Source: Rhodococcus sp. ABRD24 (GTDB taxonomy: Bacteria; Actinomycetota; Actinomycetes; Mycobacteriales; Mycobacteriaceae). Taken from it: a stretch of 64,000 nucleotides of DNA. The translations under genes were made by a program, and so were the position numbers. Under the pieces are notes generated by a model. It made no database searches, was not told where the DNA came from, and saw only the letters and a list, made by a program, of their open reading frames with translations. Positions 34,898 to 46,049 of the stretch are shown piece after piece; positions within the stretch are counted from its first letter, which is position 1, and each line of letters starts with the position of its first letter. Where the stretch lies: NCBI RefSeq assembly GCF_004328705.1, contig NZ_CP035319.1:2542001-2606000 (forward strand), written 5' to 3'.

Positions 34898-35794
34898 TCA
34901 CGTTGCCGAAGTCTTGCGCGGTTGCCGCGCCGATTCCTCCGCAACCTGCAGTTCCTCGAAGGCAGCCAGGCGTTTGCGCGCCGGCTCACCCAGGCGTTGT
35001 GTACACAGGGCGATCAGAATCTCGACGAGCATGAACCCGTGGGTCATCGAGTCGAACGGACCGAGCCCGACGTGACTTGTGGTCAGAACCGAATCCGCAT
35101 AGCTGGCCAGGGGCGACAGGTACGCGTCGGTGACCGTGATCAGGTGCGCTCCTCGCTCGACGGCCGCGACGCCCCAGTCGACGACGGTCTGCTGATATCG
35201 CCGATAGTCGAATACGACGACGACGGTATCCGCGTCAATGTCGATGAGCGCACTCAACTTCGCGGCCGAGGTGGGGGGCACGTAGTCGACCCCGTCGCGC
35301 AACATGTGCAGGTACTGGGCAAGGTGCGCGGCGAGCGCCGTGCTGTATCGCCCCCCGATCGTCACGACGTTGCGGTTGCGATCGGTCAGCGCGGACACCA
35401 CCCCGTCGAGTTCACGCTCGTCGATCGACTGCAGCGTGGTCCTCACTCCTTCGGTGTAGATACGTTCCGAAGTCGCGAGCGGCGAGTCTTCCCCCGACTC
35501 GGTACCGGTCGGCGGGTAGATACTGACCGGCGAGAACAACCGGGTCTGTACTTCCTGCCGCAGCGCCGCTTGAAACGCGCCATACCCATCGAAGCCCAGC
35601 TTGCCGATCAGCCGGAGCACAGTCGGCCCACTGACTCCTGCCGCAGTCGCCAACTCGGCAATCGATCCCAGACCCGCCGTCGGATAGTTGTCGACAAGTG
35701 CTGCGACTACCTTGTGCTCAGCCGGCGCCAGGGATCGGCGAACTTTGCGAATCCTCTCGGCAACAGTGGGATCCGTCGACGGTGCGTCTGCCAT
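34898..35794 (-). CDS. RpiR-type regulator (HTH plus SIS domain)
   Basis: A 298-residue protein with an N-terminal RpiR helix-turn-helix (GSIAELATAAGVSGPTVLRLIGKLGF, about 43-68) and a C-terminal SIS domain (NVVTIGGRYSTALAAHLAQYL near 137, then VVVVFDYRRYQQTVVDW) that usually binds a sugar phosphate or related ligand. ATG 35794 is the best start. It is divergent from the glutamine-synthetase-like gene across 287 bp, so it may regulate that gene. Confidence 0.88.
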   Translation of the reverse strand: MADAPSTDPTVAERIRKVRRSLAPAEHKVVAALVDNYPTAGLGSIAELATAAGVSGPTVLRLIGKLGFDGYGAFQAALRQEVQTRLFSPVSIYPPTGTESGEDSPLATSERIYTEGVRTTLQSIDERELDGVVSALTDRNRNVVTIGGRYSTALAAHLAQYLHMLRDGVDYVPPTSAAKLSALIDIDADTVVVVFDYRRYQQTVVDWGVAAVERGAHLITVTDAYLSPLASYADSVLTTSHVGLGPFDSMTHGFMLVEILIALCTQRLGEPARKRLAAFEELQVAEESARQPRKTSAT

Positions 35795-35813
35795 GGACGC
35801 CCATCTTACCGTC

Positions 35814-35837
35814 AGGTAGCACCTTTCCTTGCTACCT
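35814..35837. promoter_or_regulatory. Inverted repeat AGGTAGC-N10-GCTACCT near the RpiR start
   Basis: A perfect 7-bp dyad (35814-35820 with 35831-35837) with a 10-nt spacer, 19 bp before the RpiR start codon. The spacing of one helical turn fits a dimeric regulator, possibly RpiR itself. Confidence 0.45.
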
Positions 35838-36081
35838 CGTACGCACCCGATTCCGCGCCGATCCGTCCCGTCCGCCGGGCTCGACACCGGCGACGGAACA
35901 CAGTTGGCCCGGCAGGTGCAATCCACCACCGAATTACTCTGGGCTACTGCAACAATGGCAGCCCAACCGTCCTTGTGGCTACCGAACCGGCGAGATAGAG
36001 TCCCTGACAATTACCGGCACGAACGGACCTCAGCGACACTGATATCACCCGACGGCCCGGCGTGCAGGAGGAGTTACCGAA

Positions 36082-37575
36082 GTGGAGATGCCGAGTCGGG
36101 GTTTCATCGAGAATCATGGCCTGTGGAACGAGAACCAGCGCGACGAAGCCAGGAACATCCTCGCCCGAGTTCAGGCGGACGGCATCCGGACGGTACGGGT
36201 CAGCACTGCCGATCCGCAGGGCAAGCTGCGTACCAAGGCGGTGACACCCGCGGTCTTTCCATCCGTCCTCACCGACGGCCTCGACTTCAGTTCTGCCCAG
36301 TTCAACTTCGATTCCGGCGAACGATTCGTTCGCGACCCCTTCGAACCCGCGAGCACGGCATCTCCACATGAGACGACCGGGCTACCCGGTGTGATTCTCG
36401 TGCCCGATCCACGCACCTTCCGGGAACTGCCCTGGTCACCCGGAACCGCGTGGATCCTCGGCGACATGTACTCGGCCGACGGCAGGCCCGTCCCCTTCGA
36501 CGCTCGACACAAACTCGAGGAGCTCCTCGCACGAATGCGGGGAGAGGGCCTCGAATACGTGGCAGGCCTCGAAATCGAGTTCTACGTGACACGCGTCCTC
36601 GATCAAAAGCTTGCTCCCGAGGAACTCGGCGGCCAGGGCCGGCCACCGACACCGCCGATCGTCGAAGCCGTCACACGCGGATACGCCTACCAGAGCGAGG
36701 AAGACCACGACAGGCTGGACGGCTTCCTGGCCGCGGTCGTGGACTACGGCCAGCGCCTGAAAATGCCCATCCGTACGGTCGAGATCGAGCTCGGACCCGG
36801 ACAGATCGAGGTCACATTCGAGACGATGGACGGCTTGGCGGCAGCCGATACCGCGGTTCTCTTTCGCTCCATGGTCAAACAGGTCAGTGCACGGATGGGA
36901 CTGCATGCGACCTTCATGGCCGCGCCCGGGCTACCCGGGTTCTGCGCGAGTGGTTGGCACCTGCACCAGAGCATCAGCGATCACACGGGACGTAACCTCT
37001 TCGCCGCCCCACCGGGATCGAATCAGCACCTCGCACCGATGGGCTTGCATTTCCTCGGCGGAATACTCGAGCACGCGCGAGCAGCCTCCGTATTCACCAC
37101 ACCCACGGTCAACGGCTATCGCCGCCGACGCGCCTACTCGCTAGCGCCCGACCGGGCCACCTGGGGTCACGACAACCGGGCCGCAATGTGCCGGGTGATC
37201 GGATCCCCAGGAGATTCCAGCTCGCGCATAGAAAATCGCGTCGGGGAACCGGCGGCGAACCCGTATCTCTACATCGGTAGCCAGATCGCGGCCGGTCTGG
37301 ACGGTATCCGGAACCGCACCGATCCGGGCCCCCGCGAGAACGCACCCTACAGCGCAACGTCTCGACCCCGGCTTCCGACGACACTCATGGAAGCGGTCGA
37401 CGAACTACGGGACAGCAAGTTCTTCCGGCGGGAATTCGGCGACGACTACATCGAGTGGCTTCTCACCGTCAAGGATTCCGAGATCGAACGCTTCCTCGAG
37501 GCCGAACCCCAGTGGGAGCAGCACCCCGACGAAGTGACCGATTGGGAACACCGCGAGTACTTCACACGATACTGA
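36082..37575 (+). CDS. Glutamine synthetase-like gamma-glutamyl ligase
   Basis: A 497-residue GS-family enzyme that would join the gamma-carboxyl of glutamate to an amine with ATP. GTG 36082 follows AGGAGG by 10 nt. GS landmarks are LEIEFYVTRVL (metal-binding Glu), EIELGPGQIEVTF, ASGWHLHQSI and SSRIENRVGEPAANPYLYI. The N-terminal and Asp loops differ from housekeeping GlnA, as in the ligases that act on polyamines, ethanolamine or aniline. Its place beside aminophenol genes suggests an arylamine substrate, as with gamma-glutamylanilide synthase. This is an inference. Confidence 0.8.
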   Translation: MEMPSRGFIENHGLWNENQRDEARNILARVQADGIRTVRVSTADPQGKLRTKAVTPAVFPSVLTDGLDFSSAQFNFDSGERFVRDPFEPASTASPHETTGLPGVILVPDPRTFRELPWSPGTAWILGDMYSADGRPVPFDARHKLEELLARMRGEGLEYVAGLEIEFYVTRVLDQKLAPEELGGQGRPPTPPIVEAVTRGYAYQSEEDHDRLDGFLAAVVDYGQRLKMPIRTVEIELGPGQIEVTFETMDGLAAADTAVLFRSMVKQVSARMGLHATFMAAPGLPGFCASGWHLHQSISDHTGRNLFAAPPGSNQHLAPMGLHFLGGILEHARAASVFTTPTVNGYRRRRAYSLAPDRATWGHDNRAAMCRVIGSPGDSSSRIENRVGEPAANPYLYIGSQIAAGLDGIRNRTDPGPRENAPYSATSRPRLPTTLMEAVDELRDSKFFRREFGDDYIEWLLTVKDSEIERFLEAEPQWEQHPDEVTDWEHREYFTRY

Positions 37576-37655
37576 TGACTGCGAACCTGTCGCGAAACTC
37601 TCTGACAAGCAGTCGATTTCATGCCGATCAGGACGAGGACCATCGCGGGTGAGGA

Positions 37656-37687
37656 GCATGGCCGGCCTGCCGGAGACCCTGCCATGC
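37656..37687. terminator. Weak hairpin between convergent ligase and amnA genes
   Basis: GCATGGC (37656-37662) pairs with GCCATGC (37681-37687), with a small inner CGGC/GCCG stem. It lies between two convergent stops and may end both transcripts. There is no T tract. Confidence 0.35.
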
Positions 37688-37704
37688 CCTCGCCACGATC
37701 GCGA

Positions 37705-39928
<2,224 letters not shown>

Positions 39929-39980
39929 TTCGTCATCCTTCGAATTGCGATGTTCTGATCGGCGTGCACGGATCGGCCGT

Positions 39981-41450
39981 TCACAGCTGGACGCAGACGT
40001 TGGTCGGTTCGGTGTAGAAGTGGAGCGAGGCCTCGCCGCCCTCGCGACCGACACCGGAAAGGCCGGCACCACCGAACGGGGAGCGGAGTTCACGGGTGAA
40101 CCACGTATTGACCCAAGAGATACCGACATTCATTCGTCCGGCCACCCGGTGGCCTCGACGGAGGTCATTGGTCCACACCGCTGCCGCGAGCCCGTACTCG
40201 GTGTCGTTCGCCAGCGCGATCGCCTCTTCTTCGGTGTCGAACGGGATCAGTGCTGCTACGGGGCCGAAGATCTCTTCACGGACCGCGCGGTCGGTGTTGG
40301 TGAGCCCGGTCCACAGCGTGGGCTCGATCCACGAACCACCGCGGAGGTCGGCGCCGACGTCGGGCACACCGCCACCGGTGAGGACCTTGGCGCCCGCTTC
40401 CTCGGCGAGCGCAAAATAGTCGAGAACCTTGCGCCGATGGGCGTGGGAGATCAAGGGCCCGGTTGTCGTTGCCGGATCCTGCGGGTTGCCGAGCTTCAGT
40501 TGCTCGGCACTCGCCACCAGACCGGAAGCGATGTCGTCAAAGATTGCGCGCTGGATGTACACGCGTTCGGTGCAGAGGCACACCTGCCCGGTGTTGGCGA
40601 ACACCGATCGGGTCAGACCCGCGATGGCCTCGTCGAGGTCGACATCGTCGAACACCACGGCCGCGTTCTTTCCGCCGAGTTCGAAGGACACCGGACGCAC
40701 CCGCGGAGCGACGGCCTGCATGACGCGCGATCCGGTAGCCGAGGACCCGGTGAAGGTGACGCCGTCGATTCCGGGGTGAGCGGTCAGGAACTCGCCGGCC
40801 GAGTTCCCGCCGAACCCGTGCACAACATTGTACGCACCTGCCGGCAACCCCACTTCGTCCAGAATCTCCGCGAGAAGCGTAGCAGTGGAGGGTGTTTCCT
40901 CACTCGGCTTCACCACGACGGCATTTCCGCACGCGAGTGCAGGAGCAACCTTCCAGGTCAACAGGAGCAACGGGAGGTTCCACGGGACAATCACCGCGAC
41001 CACACCGAGCGGCTTGCGGATGGCGTAGTTCAGTGCCTGACGACCGCCCGGCAGGTCGGTCATGAACGATTCCTGACCGGCTGCGGCAACGATGTCGGCG
41101 AATGCACGGAAGTTCGCCACAGCGCGAGCCACATCGAGTTCCCGGGCCTGGGTGATGGGTTTTCCCGTGTCGGCGACTTCCGCCGCCACGAACTCCTCGA
41201 ACCGTTCTTCGATCCGATCGGCGGCCCTCCTCAACAGTGCCGCCCGCTCACGCACCGGGCTGTCTGCCCACCCGCCGTCCAATGCCCGGCGGGCGGCCTG
41301 TACCGCACGATCGACGAGAGCCTCGTCCGCCTCGTGTACCGAGGCGTGTGCCCGACCCGTGGCGGGATCGATACATTCGAAGCTGGACCCAGATTCCGGG
41401 TCGACGAATGCGCCGTCGACGAAGTTTCGAATCCATTTATCGGAGTTCAT
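39981..41450 (-). CDS. amnC: 2-aminomuconic 6-semialdehyde dehydrogenase
   Basis: A 489-residue NAD-dependent aldehyde dehydrogenase. Catalytic residues are Cys291 ([12 protein letters not shown]), Glu257 (FELGGKN) and Asn158 (VPWNLPLL). The cofactor motif is [12 protein letters not shown]. It resembles the 2-hydroxymuconic/2-aminomuconic semialdehyde group, which fits its place between the hydrolase and amnD genes. It oxidises the unstable ring-cleavage product before it can close to picolinate. The start is ATG 41450, without a strong ribosome site. Confidence 0.9.
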   Translation of the reverse strand: MNSDKWIRNFVDGAFVDPESGSSFECIDPATGRAHASVHEADEALVDRAVQAARRALDGGWADSPVRERAALLRRAADRIEERFEEFVAAEVADTGKPITQARELDVARAVANFRAFADIVAAAGQESFMTDLPGGRQALNYAIRKPLGVVAVIVPWNLPLLLLTWKVAPALACGNAVVVKPSEETPSTATLLAEILDEVGLPAGAYNVVHGFGGNSAGEFLTAHPGIDGVTFTGSSATGSRVMQAVAPRVRPVSFELGGKNAAVVFDDVDLDEAIAGLTRSVFANTGQVCLCTERVYIQRAIFDDIASGLVASAEQLKLGNPQDPATTTGPLISHAHRRKVLDYFALAEEAGAKVLTGGGVPDVGADLRGGSWIEPTLWTGLTNTDRAVREEIFGPVAALIPFDTEEEAIALANDTEYGLAAAVWTNDLRRGHRVAGRMNVGISWVNTWFTRELRSPFGGAGLSGVGREGGEASLHFYTEPTNVCVQL

Positions 41451-41517
41451 ATTTCAATTGCCGTTCTTCGATGGGAGTTACTCCGAGAGCATGCGGAGCT
41501 GCTTGTGACAGCGACTG

Positions 41518-42417
41518 CTAGTTCGACTGCTCTACGACACTCTCGACGCCCGCAAAGCGAGCGACGATCTCGGCGAGCACACCGTTCGGGTTCGCAAGCT
41601 GGTCGAGGATGTCGAAGTGATTGGCCTCGATCTCCAGCACCTCGAAGGACTGCCCGGATCTCGCGGCGAGCGTCGCAGCAAAATCTACTGTCTGCCTCTG
41701 GAATTCACTGGGCTCCTGACTGCCGTAGGCAAATGCGACGGCGGGCAGCCGAACTGGCGGATCGAGCTCCGGCGACAACCTCGCTGCCGTGTCCGGATCG
41801 AGTTGTAGCAGCGGGCCCAGGAAGCTGTGCGGTAGGGGTCGCAGATCATAGACGCCGCTCACGCCGATGGCACCGGCATACGGGATTGCGGGCAGACCGT
41901 AGTCGGCGGCCCAGTCGGTCTGGAGCAGTGCTGCAACGCCATGGCCGCCGGCAGAGTGACCAGCCAGGACGATTCGGTCACCGTCGGCCCCATAGTCGTC
42001 GAGGTGGTTCCAGAAGTGGGCGAAGCCCTCCCGATGCTGCTGAACGATGTCATCGATGGTCACTCGCGGGCACAGGGCATAGTTCTCCACCACGACGACG
42101 AACCCGCGGCTGCACAATCCCTCTGCGATGTAGCTCCAGACCTTGCTGGTGGTCGCCTTCCAGTAGCCGCCGTGCACGAAGTACAGCGTCGGTCGGGGGC
42201 CCTCGAAAGAGGACGGGGGCAGGAACACGTCATAGTTCGCGTCGATGTCACTTCCGTACCGGATATCGAGCAGCACTCGCCCTTCGCTTCGTACCCTCTC
42301 GCTTCTTTGAACGAAATCCCCTGCATACAAAGAGAAGTCCGGAACTGTCGCCTCTATGTCGTATTCGGCATCCAGCTCTGCCTGGGTTCGGAACTGTCGA
42401 TACAGAGGTGTCGTCAT
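41518..42417 (-). CDS. Alpha/beta hydrolase, arylformamidase-like
   Basis: A 299-residue cytoplasmic hydrolase. ATG 42417 follows AAGGAG. It has the HGGYW oxyanion motif (82-86), typical of kynurenine formamidase and related amidases, the nucleophile elbow GHSAGGH with Ser155, and a late histidine in EANHFDILDQL. It is the first gene of the aminophenol operon, so it may free an aminophenol from an N-formyl, N-acyl or carbamate precursor. The natural substrate is unknown. An esterase is also possible. Confidence 0.8.
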   Translation of the reverse strand: MTTPLYRQFRTQAELDAEYDIEATVPDFSLYAGDFVQRSERVRSEGRVLLDIRYGSDIDANYDVFLPPSSFEGPRPTLYFVHGGYWKATTSKVWSYIAEGLCSRGFVVVVENYALCPRVTIDDIVQQHREGFAHFWNHLDDYGADGDRIVLAGHSAGGHGVAALLQTDWAADYGLPAIPYAGAIGVSGVYDLRPLPHSFLGPLLQLDPDTAARLSPELDPPVRLPAVAFAYGSQEPSEFQRQTVDFAATLAARSGQSFEVLEIEANHFDILDQLANPNGVLAEIVARFAGVESVVEQSN

Positions 42418-42964
42418 GAGTTGGCTCCTTCGAGTGGGGCTGTGTACGTGGGACCAAGGCGTGGAGATCTGGGCGCGCCTCAGCGCAAGGAGCGGCGAGT
42501 GGCTCGTGCCGAAACTCGAACATCCGTCGGCAGGCACCCGAGCTTCTTCGGACCATGTGCCTGACGAAAGTCGCTTGCGCCAGAACGGCACTCACGACGC
42601 GCAGGAGATCGAAGTCTTTGTGGCACTGTCCATTCCACCCGAATAGTGCATACCCGGATGACGCGAAGGCAGTGTGCGCGGTTCGACGTTGGCCGAGAGC
42701 CGGGCAGCCCCCGGCGACTTCGCCGCCCGGCTCCGCAAAGCGGGGCCGACATACAAGCTGGGTGCTCCAGCGACCCCACTTCTCACCTCCCGTCGGACCG
42801 TGAACGTAACGTACGTTACATGATCTGACACAGAACGGAATAGATATTACGAAAGAATTCTGCCGCCGCCCGAGGTGCGCACCGATCAGTACGGGCTTGC
42901 GCGATCGCCGAACCAGTACCGAACCAGGACACATGTGCGACGGACCCGAACGCAGTTCCTTGCC
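42418..42964. other. 547-bp intergenic region upstream of the aminophenol operon
   Basis: No gene is seen. The region holds the operon promoter on the minus strand and a perfect 14-bp palindrome listed separately. A short open frame (42480-42779, minus) has no recognisable sequence. The AT-rich stretch at 42820-42865 contrasts with its surroundings. Confidence 0.5.
42806..42819. promoter_or_regulatory. Perfect palindrome GTAACGTACGTTAC
   Basis: The 14-bp sequence is fully self-complementary. It resembles TetR-type operators, but no tetR gene is adjacent. It lies 390 bp upstream of the aminophenol operon start and about 140 bp from the end of the next gene. Confidence 0.45.
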
Positions 42965-43531
42965 CTACGGCTGGACACCCCGGCGCACCGTCTCGAGACG
43001 CCCGTCGCCGTCGGTGTCGCTCAGCCGTACGGTCATTCGCCCCTGCTCTTCCTCCGCGACCAGCACCGTGTCGTGCCGGAGTCGATCCCGGATGGACAGG
43101 AGCACGACGTCGTGCGTGCCGTTTCCGTCCAGATCGGCGGACGCGTCGTCCACCGCGCCGTCACCGTCGTAGTCGAGGCTCATCCATCGAACCGATCCGG
43201 GCTTCGGCTGGTCCGGGTGAGCGAACCGCTCACCGATCTGCGGTTGCGTCCGCTCAGCGGGGCTGTCACGGGCGACCTCACGGCCCCACACACCATCGCG
43301 GGCCGGGTCCGCGAAGTATCGGACGGCCGGATCGCCCAAGTCCAGTACCGCGCGGTCCGCCGCACCGTCACCATCGCAGTCCCACATCGCGTCGTCCGTG
43401 AGTCCGTCCCCATCGAAGTCCAGTCGCACCGCGTCGAACCCGCCGACTCCGTCCACGTCGACATCGGCAGCCGAGGACCACACCGTCGGCGGACAGTCGC
43501 CGGTGCCGAACCAGTACTCGAGAGATCCCAT
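42965..43531 (-). CDS. Aspartate-rich DxDGDG-repeat protein, probable calcium binder
   Basis: A 188-residue acidic protein. ATG 43531 (MGSLEYWFGTG) is placed by AGGTAGG. It holds at least five DxDGDGxxD-type loops (for example DFDGDGLTDDAMWDCDGDG, DYDGDGAVDDAS, DTDGDGRLET), like the calcium loops of EF-hand, dockerin or FG-GAP-like repeats. No signal peptide is evident, so export is unclear. It stands alone. The function is unknown. Confidence 0.65.
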   Translation of the reverse strand: MGSLEYWFGTGDCPPTVWSSAADVDVDGVGGFDAVRLDFDGDGLTDDAMWDCDGDGAADRAVLDLGDPAVRYFADPARDGVWGREVARDSPAERTQPQIGERFAHPDQPKPGSVRWMSLDYDGDGAVDDASADLDGNGTHDVVLLSIRDRLRHDTVLVAEEEQGRMTVRLSDTDGDGRLETVRRGVQP

Positions 43532-43718
43532 ACCTACCTGGACGTAACCGGTACCGACACGGTTCCGCCGCAACCGAACGGAGTTGGGGGCCGGGCGCTG
43601 ACTGATTCCCCGCGGGCAAGTAGCGCTCGAAGTACGGCAGCGTCACGTACTTCTGCGGCAACGGTCAGAATCGGAGCGGGGCAGGCCGAAGATTCGATGG
43701 GCTCGACTCCAGCGCGAA

Positions 43719-43756
43719 CCAGTCCTGGGTGGCGGGAACGTGCGCCCCAGGACTGG
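43719..43756. repeat. 11-bp perfect inverted repeat
   Basis: CCAGTCCTGGG (43719-43729) pairs with CCCAGGACTGG (43746-43756) around a 16-nt loop. It is next to a longer hairpin. Confidence 0.75.
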
Positions 43757-43775
43757 GGAATCTGGCGAGCCCCAA

Positions 43776-43828
43776 CGGCCGAATGCCACATACGTCCGGT
43801 TCGAGTAGACGTATGTGGCATTCGGCCG
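43776..43828 (-). repeat. 21-bp perfect inverted repeat, hairpin element
   Basis: Arms at 43776-43796 and 43808-43828 pair without mismatch around an 11-nt loop. It lies 35 nt beyond the phosphodiesterase stop (43863), so it can end that transcript. A perfect 21-bp stem is longer than needed for termination, so a dispersed palindromic repeat is possible. Confidence 0.8.
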
Positions 43829-43862
43829 AGGTCAGGGCCCGGCGCGGGGCCGAAGCGGGGGA

Positions 43863-44594
43863 CTACTGGACGGCGTCGAGCCACCCGCCCAGACGGTCCG
43901 GGCGGTCGGTGATCACACCGTCCACGCCCGCGTCCACGAGCAGACGCCACTGCTCCGGTTCGTTTGCCGTCCACACGAAGGTCTGCAGCCCCGCCGCGTG
44001 CAGGTCGGCGATGACACCGATATTCTCCCGCACGAACCCGACGTACGGATTACATGCCGTCACACCGAGATCCGCGCACAACGCCATCACGGCCTCGTCG
44101 ATTCCCAGCACGAGCAGACCACGCGGTGCATCGGGTGCGACCTCGCCGAGCGCACGCACGGTAGCCACGTAGAAACTCTGGGGCAGCACACGGGGAAGGA
44201 CGGGCTCGAGGACGCCGAGTAATTGCTTCACCTGGTCCGGCTCCCAGTCGCCCTTGAGTTCGAGGAGCAATCGCAGGTGCGGATGCACGACCATCAGGTC
44301 GACGACATCCGTGAGCAGCGGCACCCGCTGACCCGCGGTATCCACGGCGAACCCGGCACCCGCGTCGAGACGACGAATGTCTTCAGTGCTGAGGGCCTGG
44401 ACAGCACCGGTTCCATCGGTGGTCCGGTCGACGGTGTCGTCGTGGATCACGACGAAGGTGCCATCACCGTCGACGTGGACGTCGATCTCGATCATGTCGG
44501 CACCGGCTCGAACGGCCGAACCGAAGGCGAGCATCGTATTCTCCGGAGCCACCGAGGAATTGCCCCGGTGCGCGACGATCAACGGCCGGGTCAC
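43863..44594 (-). CDS. Glycerophosphodiester phosphodiesterase, cytoplasmic type
   Basis: A 243-residue GDPD that splits glycerophosphodiesters into glycerol-3-phosphate and an alcohol. GTG 44594 overlaps the binding-protein stop (GTGA). Motifs are VAHRGNSSVAPENT (catalytic His-Arg and Glu), EIDVHVDGDGTFVVIHDD (metal Glu/Asp and second catalytic His), and LLLELKGD. There is no signal peptide, so it acts inside the cell on imported diesters. It is the last gene of the uptake operon. Confidence 0.93.
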   Translation of the reverse strand: MTRPLIVAHRGNSSVAPENTMLAFGSAVRAGADMIEIDVHVDGDGTFVVIHDDTVDRTTDGTGAVQALSTEDIRRLDAGAGFAVDTAGQRVPLLTDVVDLMVVHPHLRLLLELKGDWEPDQVKQLLGVLEPVLPRVLPQSFYVATVRALGEVAPDAPRGLLVLGIDEAVMALCADLGVTACNPYVGFVRENIGVIADLHAAGLQTFVWTANEPEQWRLLVDAGVDGVITDRPDRLGGWLDAVQ

Positions 44595-45976
44595 AGGTAC
44601 GGCTCCACATTCTCCTTGAACGCCGTCTGTAGGCGCGGGGTGACGGAGGGCCACACGGTCTCGGCCGACGCACCCTCGAGAGCGAACCGCTCGATGCCGT
44701 CGGTGAGGATCTGGTCGCCGCCGGGGACGAAGACGCGCACGTAATCCTGCGAGCGTGTCTTCTCCTGCAACTGGTCGACGGAGATCCGGTACTGCGGCTT
44801 CTTGGCGTAGACCGCATTCATCGCCGCACCGTTGATGGCGGAGGTACGCACCGGCATGTAGCCCGTTCCGACTGAGAACTTCGCAGTGTTCTCTGCGTTC
44901 GTCATGAACTTCAGGAACATCGCCGCAGCAAGCTGCTGTTCCGGCGTGCGGGACGCCGTGATAGCCAGACCAGTGCCGCCGGTCGGCACATTGCGGCCCG
45001 GAACCGGACCGTCGGGCAGGTACGCCGCACCCAGGTCGAACTTGGCCGCCGAGAGCAGACCGGACAGGTTGCCCGTGGAGCCGATGACCGCGCCGTACAG
45101 TCCGGCCGAGAAGTCGGCGGTCAGGTTCGCCGACGCGACGGACGCGAACGCCTTCGGCCCCTTGTACATGTCGCGAACGAAGTTGCCGGCCGACATAGCC
45201 TCGGGCGTCGCCAAGGAGACATCCCACTCGTTGCTGTAGGCGCCACCCCGGCCCCACAAGATGTTCGAGAACCACCATGCCGACCAGGATGGCCCCAGGC
45301 TCAGCCCCAGCGGCGCGCCGTCGGCAGGCACGACCTTGCGCAACGCGGTCGACCATTCGGCCATTTCGTCCCATGTGGCCGGTCCGCGGTCCGGCAGCCC
45401 GGCAGCGGCCCAGTGTGCCTTGTTGTAGTAGAACAGCGGCGTCGAGCGGGCATAGGGCGCGGCCCAGTGCGAACCCTGGTACGCATAGTCCTCGTAGAGA
45501 GTGCTCACGAAGTCCCCGGTATCTGCCTCGAGGTACTCGAAGACGTCGTCGAGCGGCATGACCTGCCCGTTGATGAAGTACCGGAACCAGTACACGTCGG
45601 AAGCGATCACCAGATCGGGCAGATCCTGGGTGCCCGCCGCTGCCTGGTAGCGCTGCGCGACCTCGTCATAGCTGGCGCCCGCAGTCACCAGGTTTACCCG
45701 GATCTCGGGATGCTCACTGTTGAAGGCCGCGATGAATCCCTCCTCCATCTCCTTCGACTTACCCGGATGGTTGCTCCACCAGGTGATCTCGGAGGCGGGT
45801 GTGATCTTGGACCAGTCGGTACCGCTTGCTGCGGCGGGACCACCGCCGTCACCGCCCACACTCGGGCCGCCGCAGGCCGCAGCCATGAGGCCGAGCGCGC
45901 TCACCCCGCCGATGCGCAGGAAGTCTCTGCGCGAGGGGGTCCAGAGGGGGGAGTCGGAGCGTCGATTCCACGACAT
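44591..45976 (-). CDS. ABC transporter glycerol-3-phosphate/sugar-binding lipoprotein (UgpB-like)
   Basis: A 461-residue solute-binding protein. ATG 45976 follows AAGGAA. The N terminus joins a Tat motif (SRRDFLRIGG) and a lipobox (LMAAAC), so it folds in the cytoplasm and is then anchored outside. The body follows the family 1 pattern (ITWWSNHPGKSKEMEEGF, then VASANLTADFSAGLYG, MFLKFMTNAENTAKFSVGTGYMP). Linkage to a phosphodiesterase points to glycerophosphodiesters or glycerol-3-phosphate as ligand. Confidence 0.88.
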   Translation of the reverse strand: MSWNRRSDSPLWTPSRRDFLRIGGVSALGLMAAACGGPSVGGDGGGPAAASGTDWSKITPASEITWWSNHPGKSKEMEEGFIAAFNSEHPEIRVNLVTAGASYDEVAQRYQAAAGTQDLPDLVIASDVYWFRYFINGQVMPLDDVFEYLEADTGDFVSTLYEDYAYQGSHWAAPYARSTPLFYYNKAHWAAAGLPDRGPATWDEMAEWSTALRKVVPADGAPLGLSLGPSWSAWWFSNILWGRGGAYSNEWDVSLATPEAMSAGNFVRDMYKGPKAFASVASANLTADFSAGLYGAVIGSTGNLSGLLSAAKFDLGAAYLPDGPVPGRNVPTGGTGLAITASRTPEQQLAAAMFLKFMTNAENTAKFSVGTGYMPVRTSAINGAAMNAVYAKKPQYRISVDQLQEKTRSQDYVRVFVPGGDQILTDGIERFALEGASAETVWPSVTPRLQTAFKENVEPYL

Positions 45977-46049
45977 CGTTTGATTCCTTGTCGATTTCGT
46001 ATGCGTACAGATGGGCATAGTTGTGTCGGTCGAGGGAAGAGCGGGGGCG

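Larger units (their letters stand above)
43532..43862. other. 331-bp intergenic region with two large inverted repeats
   Basis: The right 145 bp hold two perfect hairpins, listed separately. The left part shows nothing I recognise. The genes on both sides run leftwards. Confidence 0.6.

Noticed and set aside
42480..42779. Possible small gene on the minus strand in the 547-bp gap
   Set aside because: No ribosome site or recognisable sequence, and residue usage is like random GC-rich frames.
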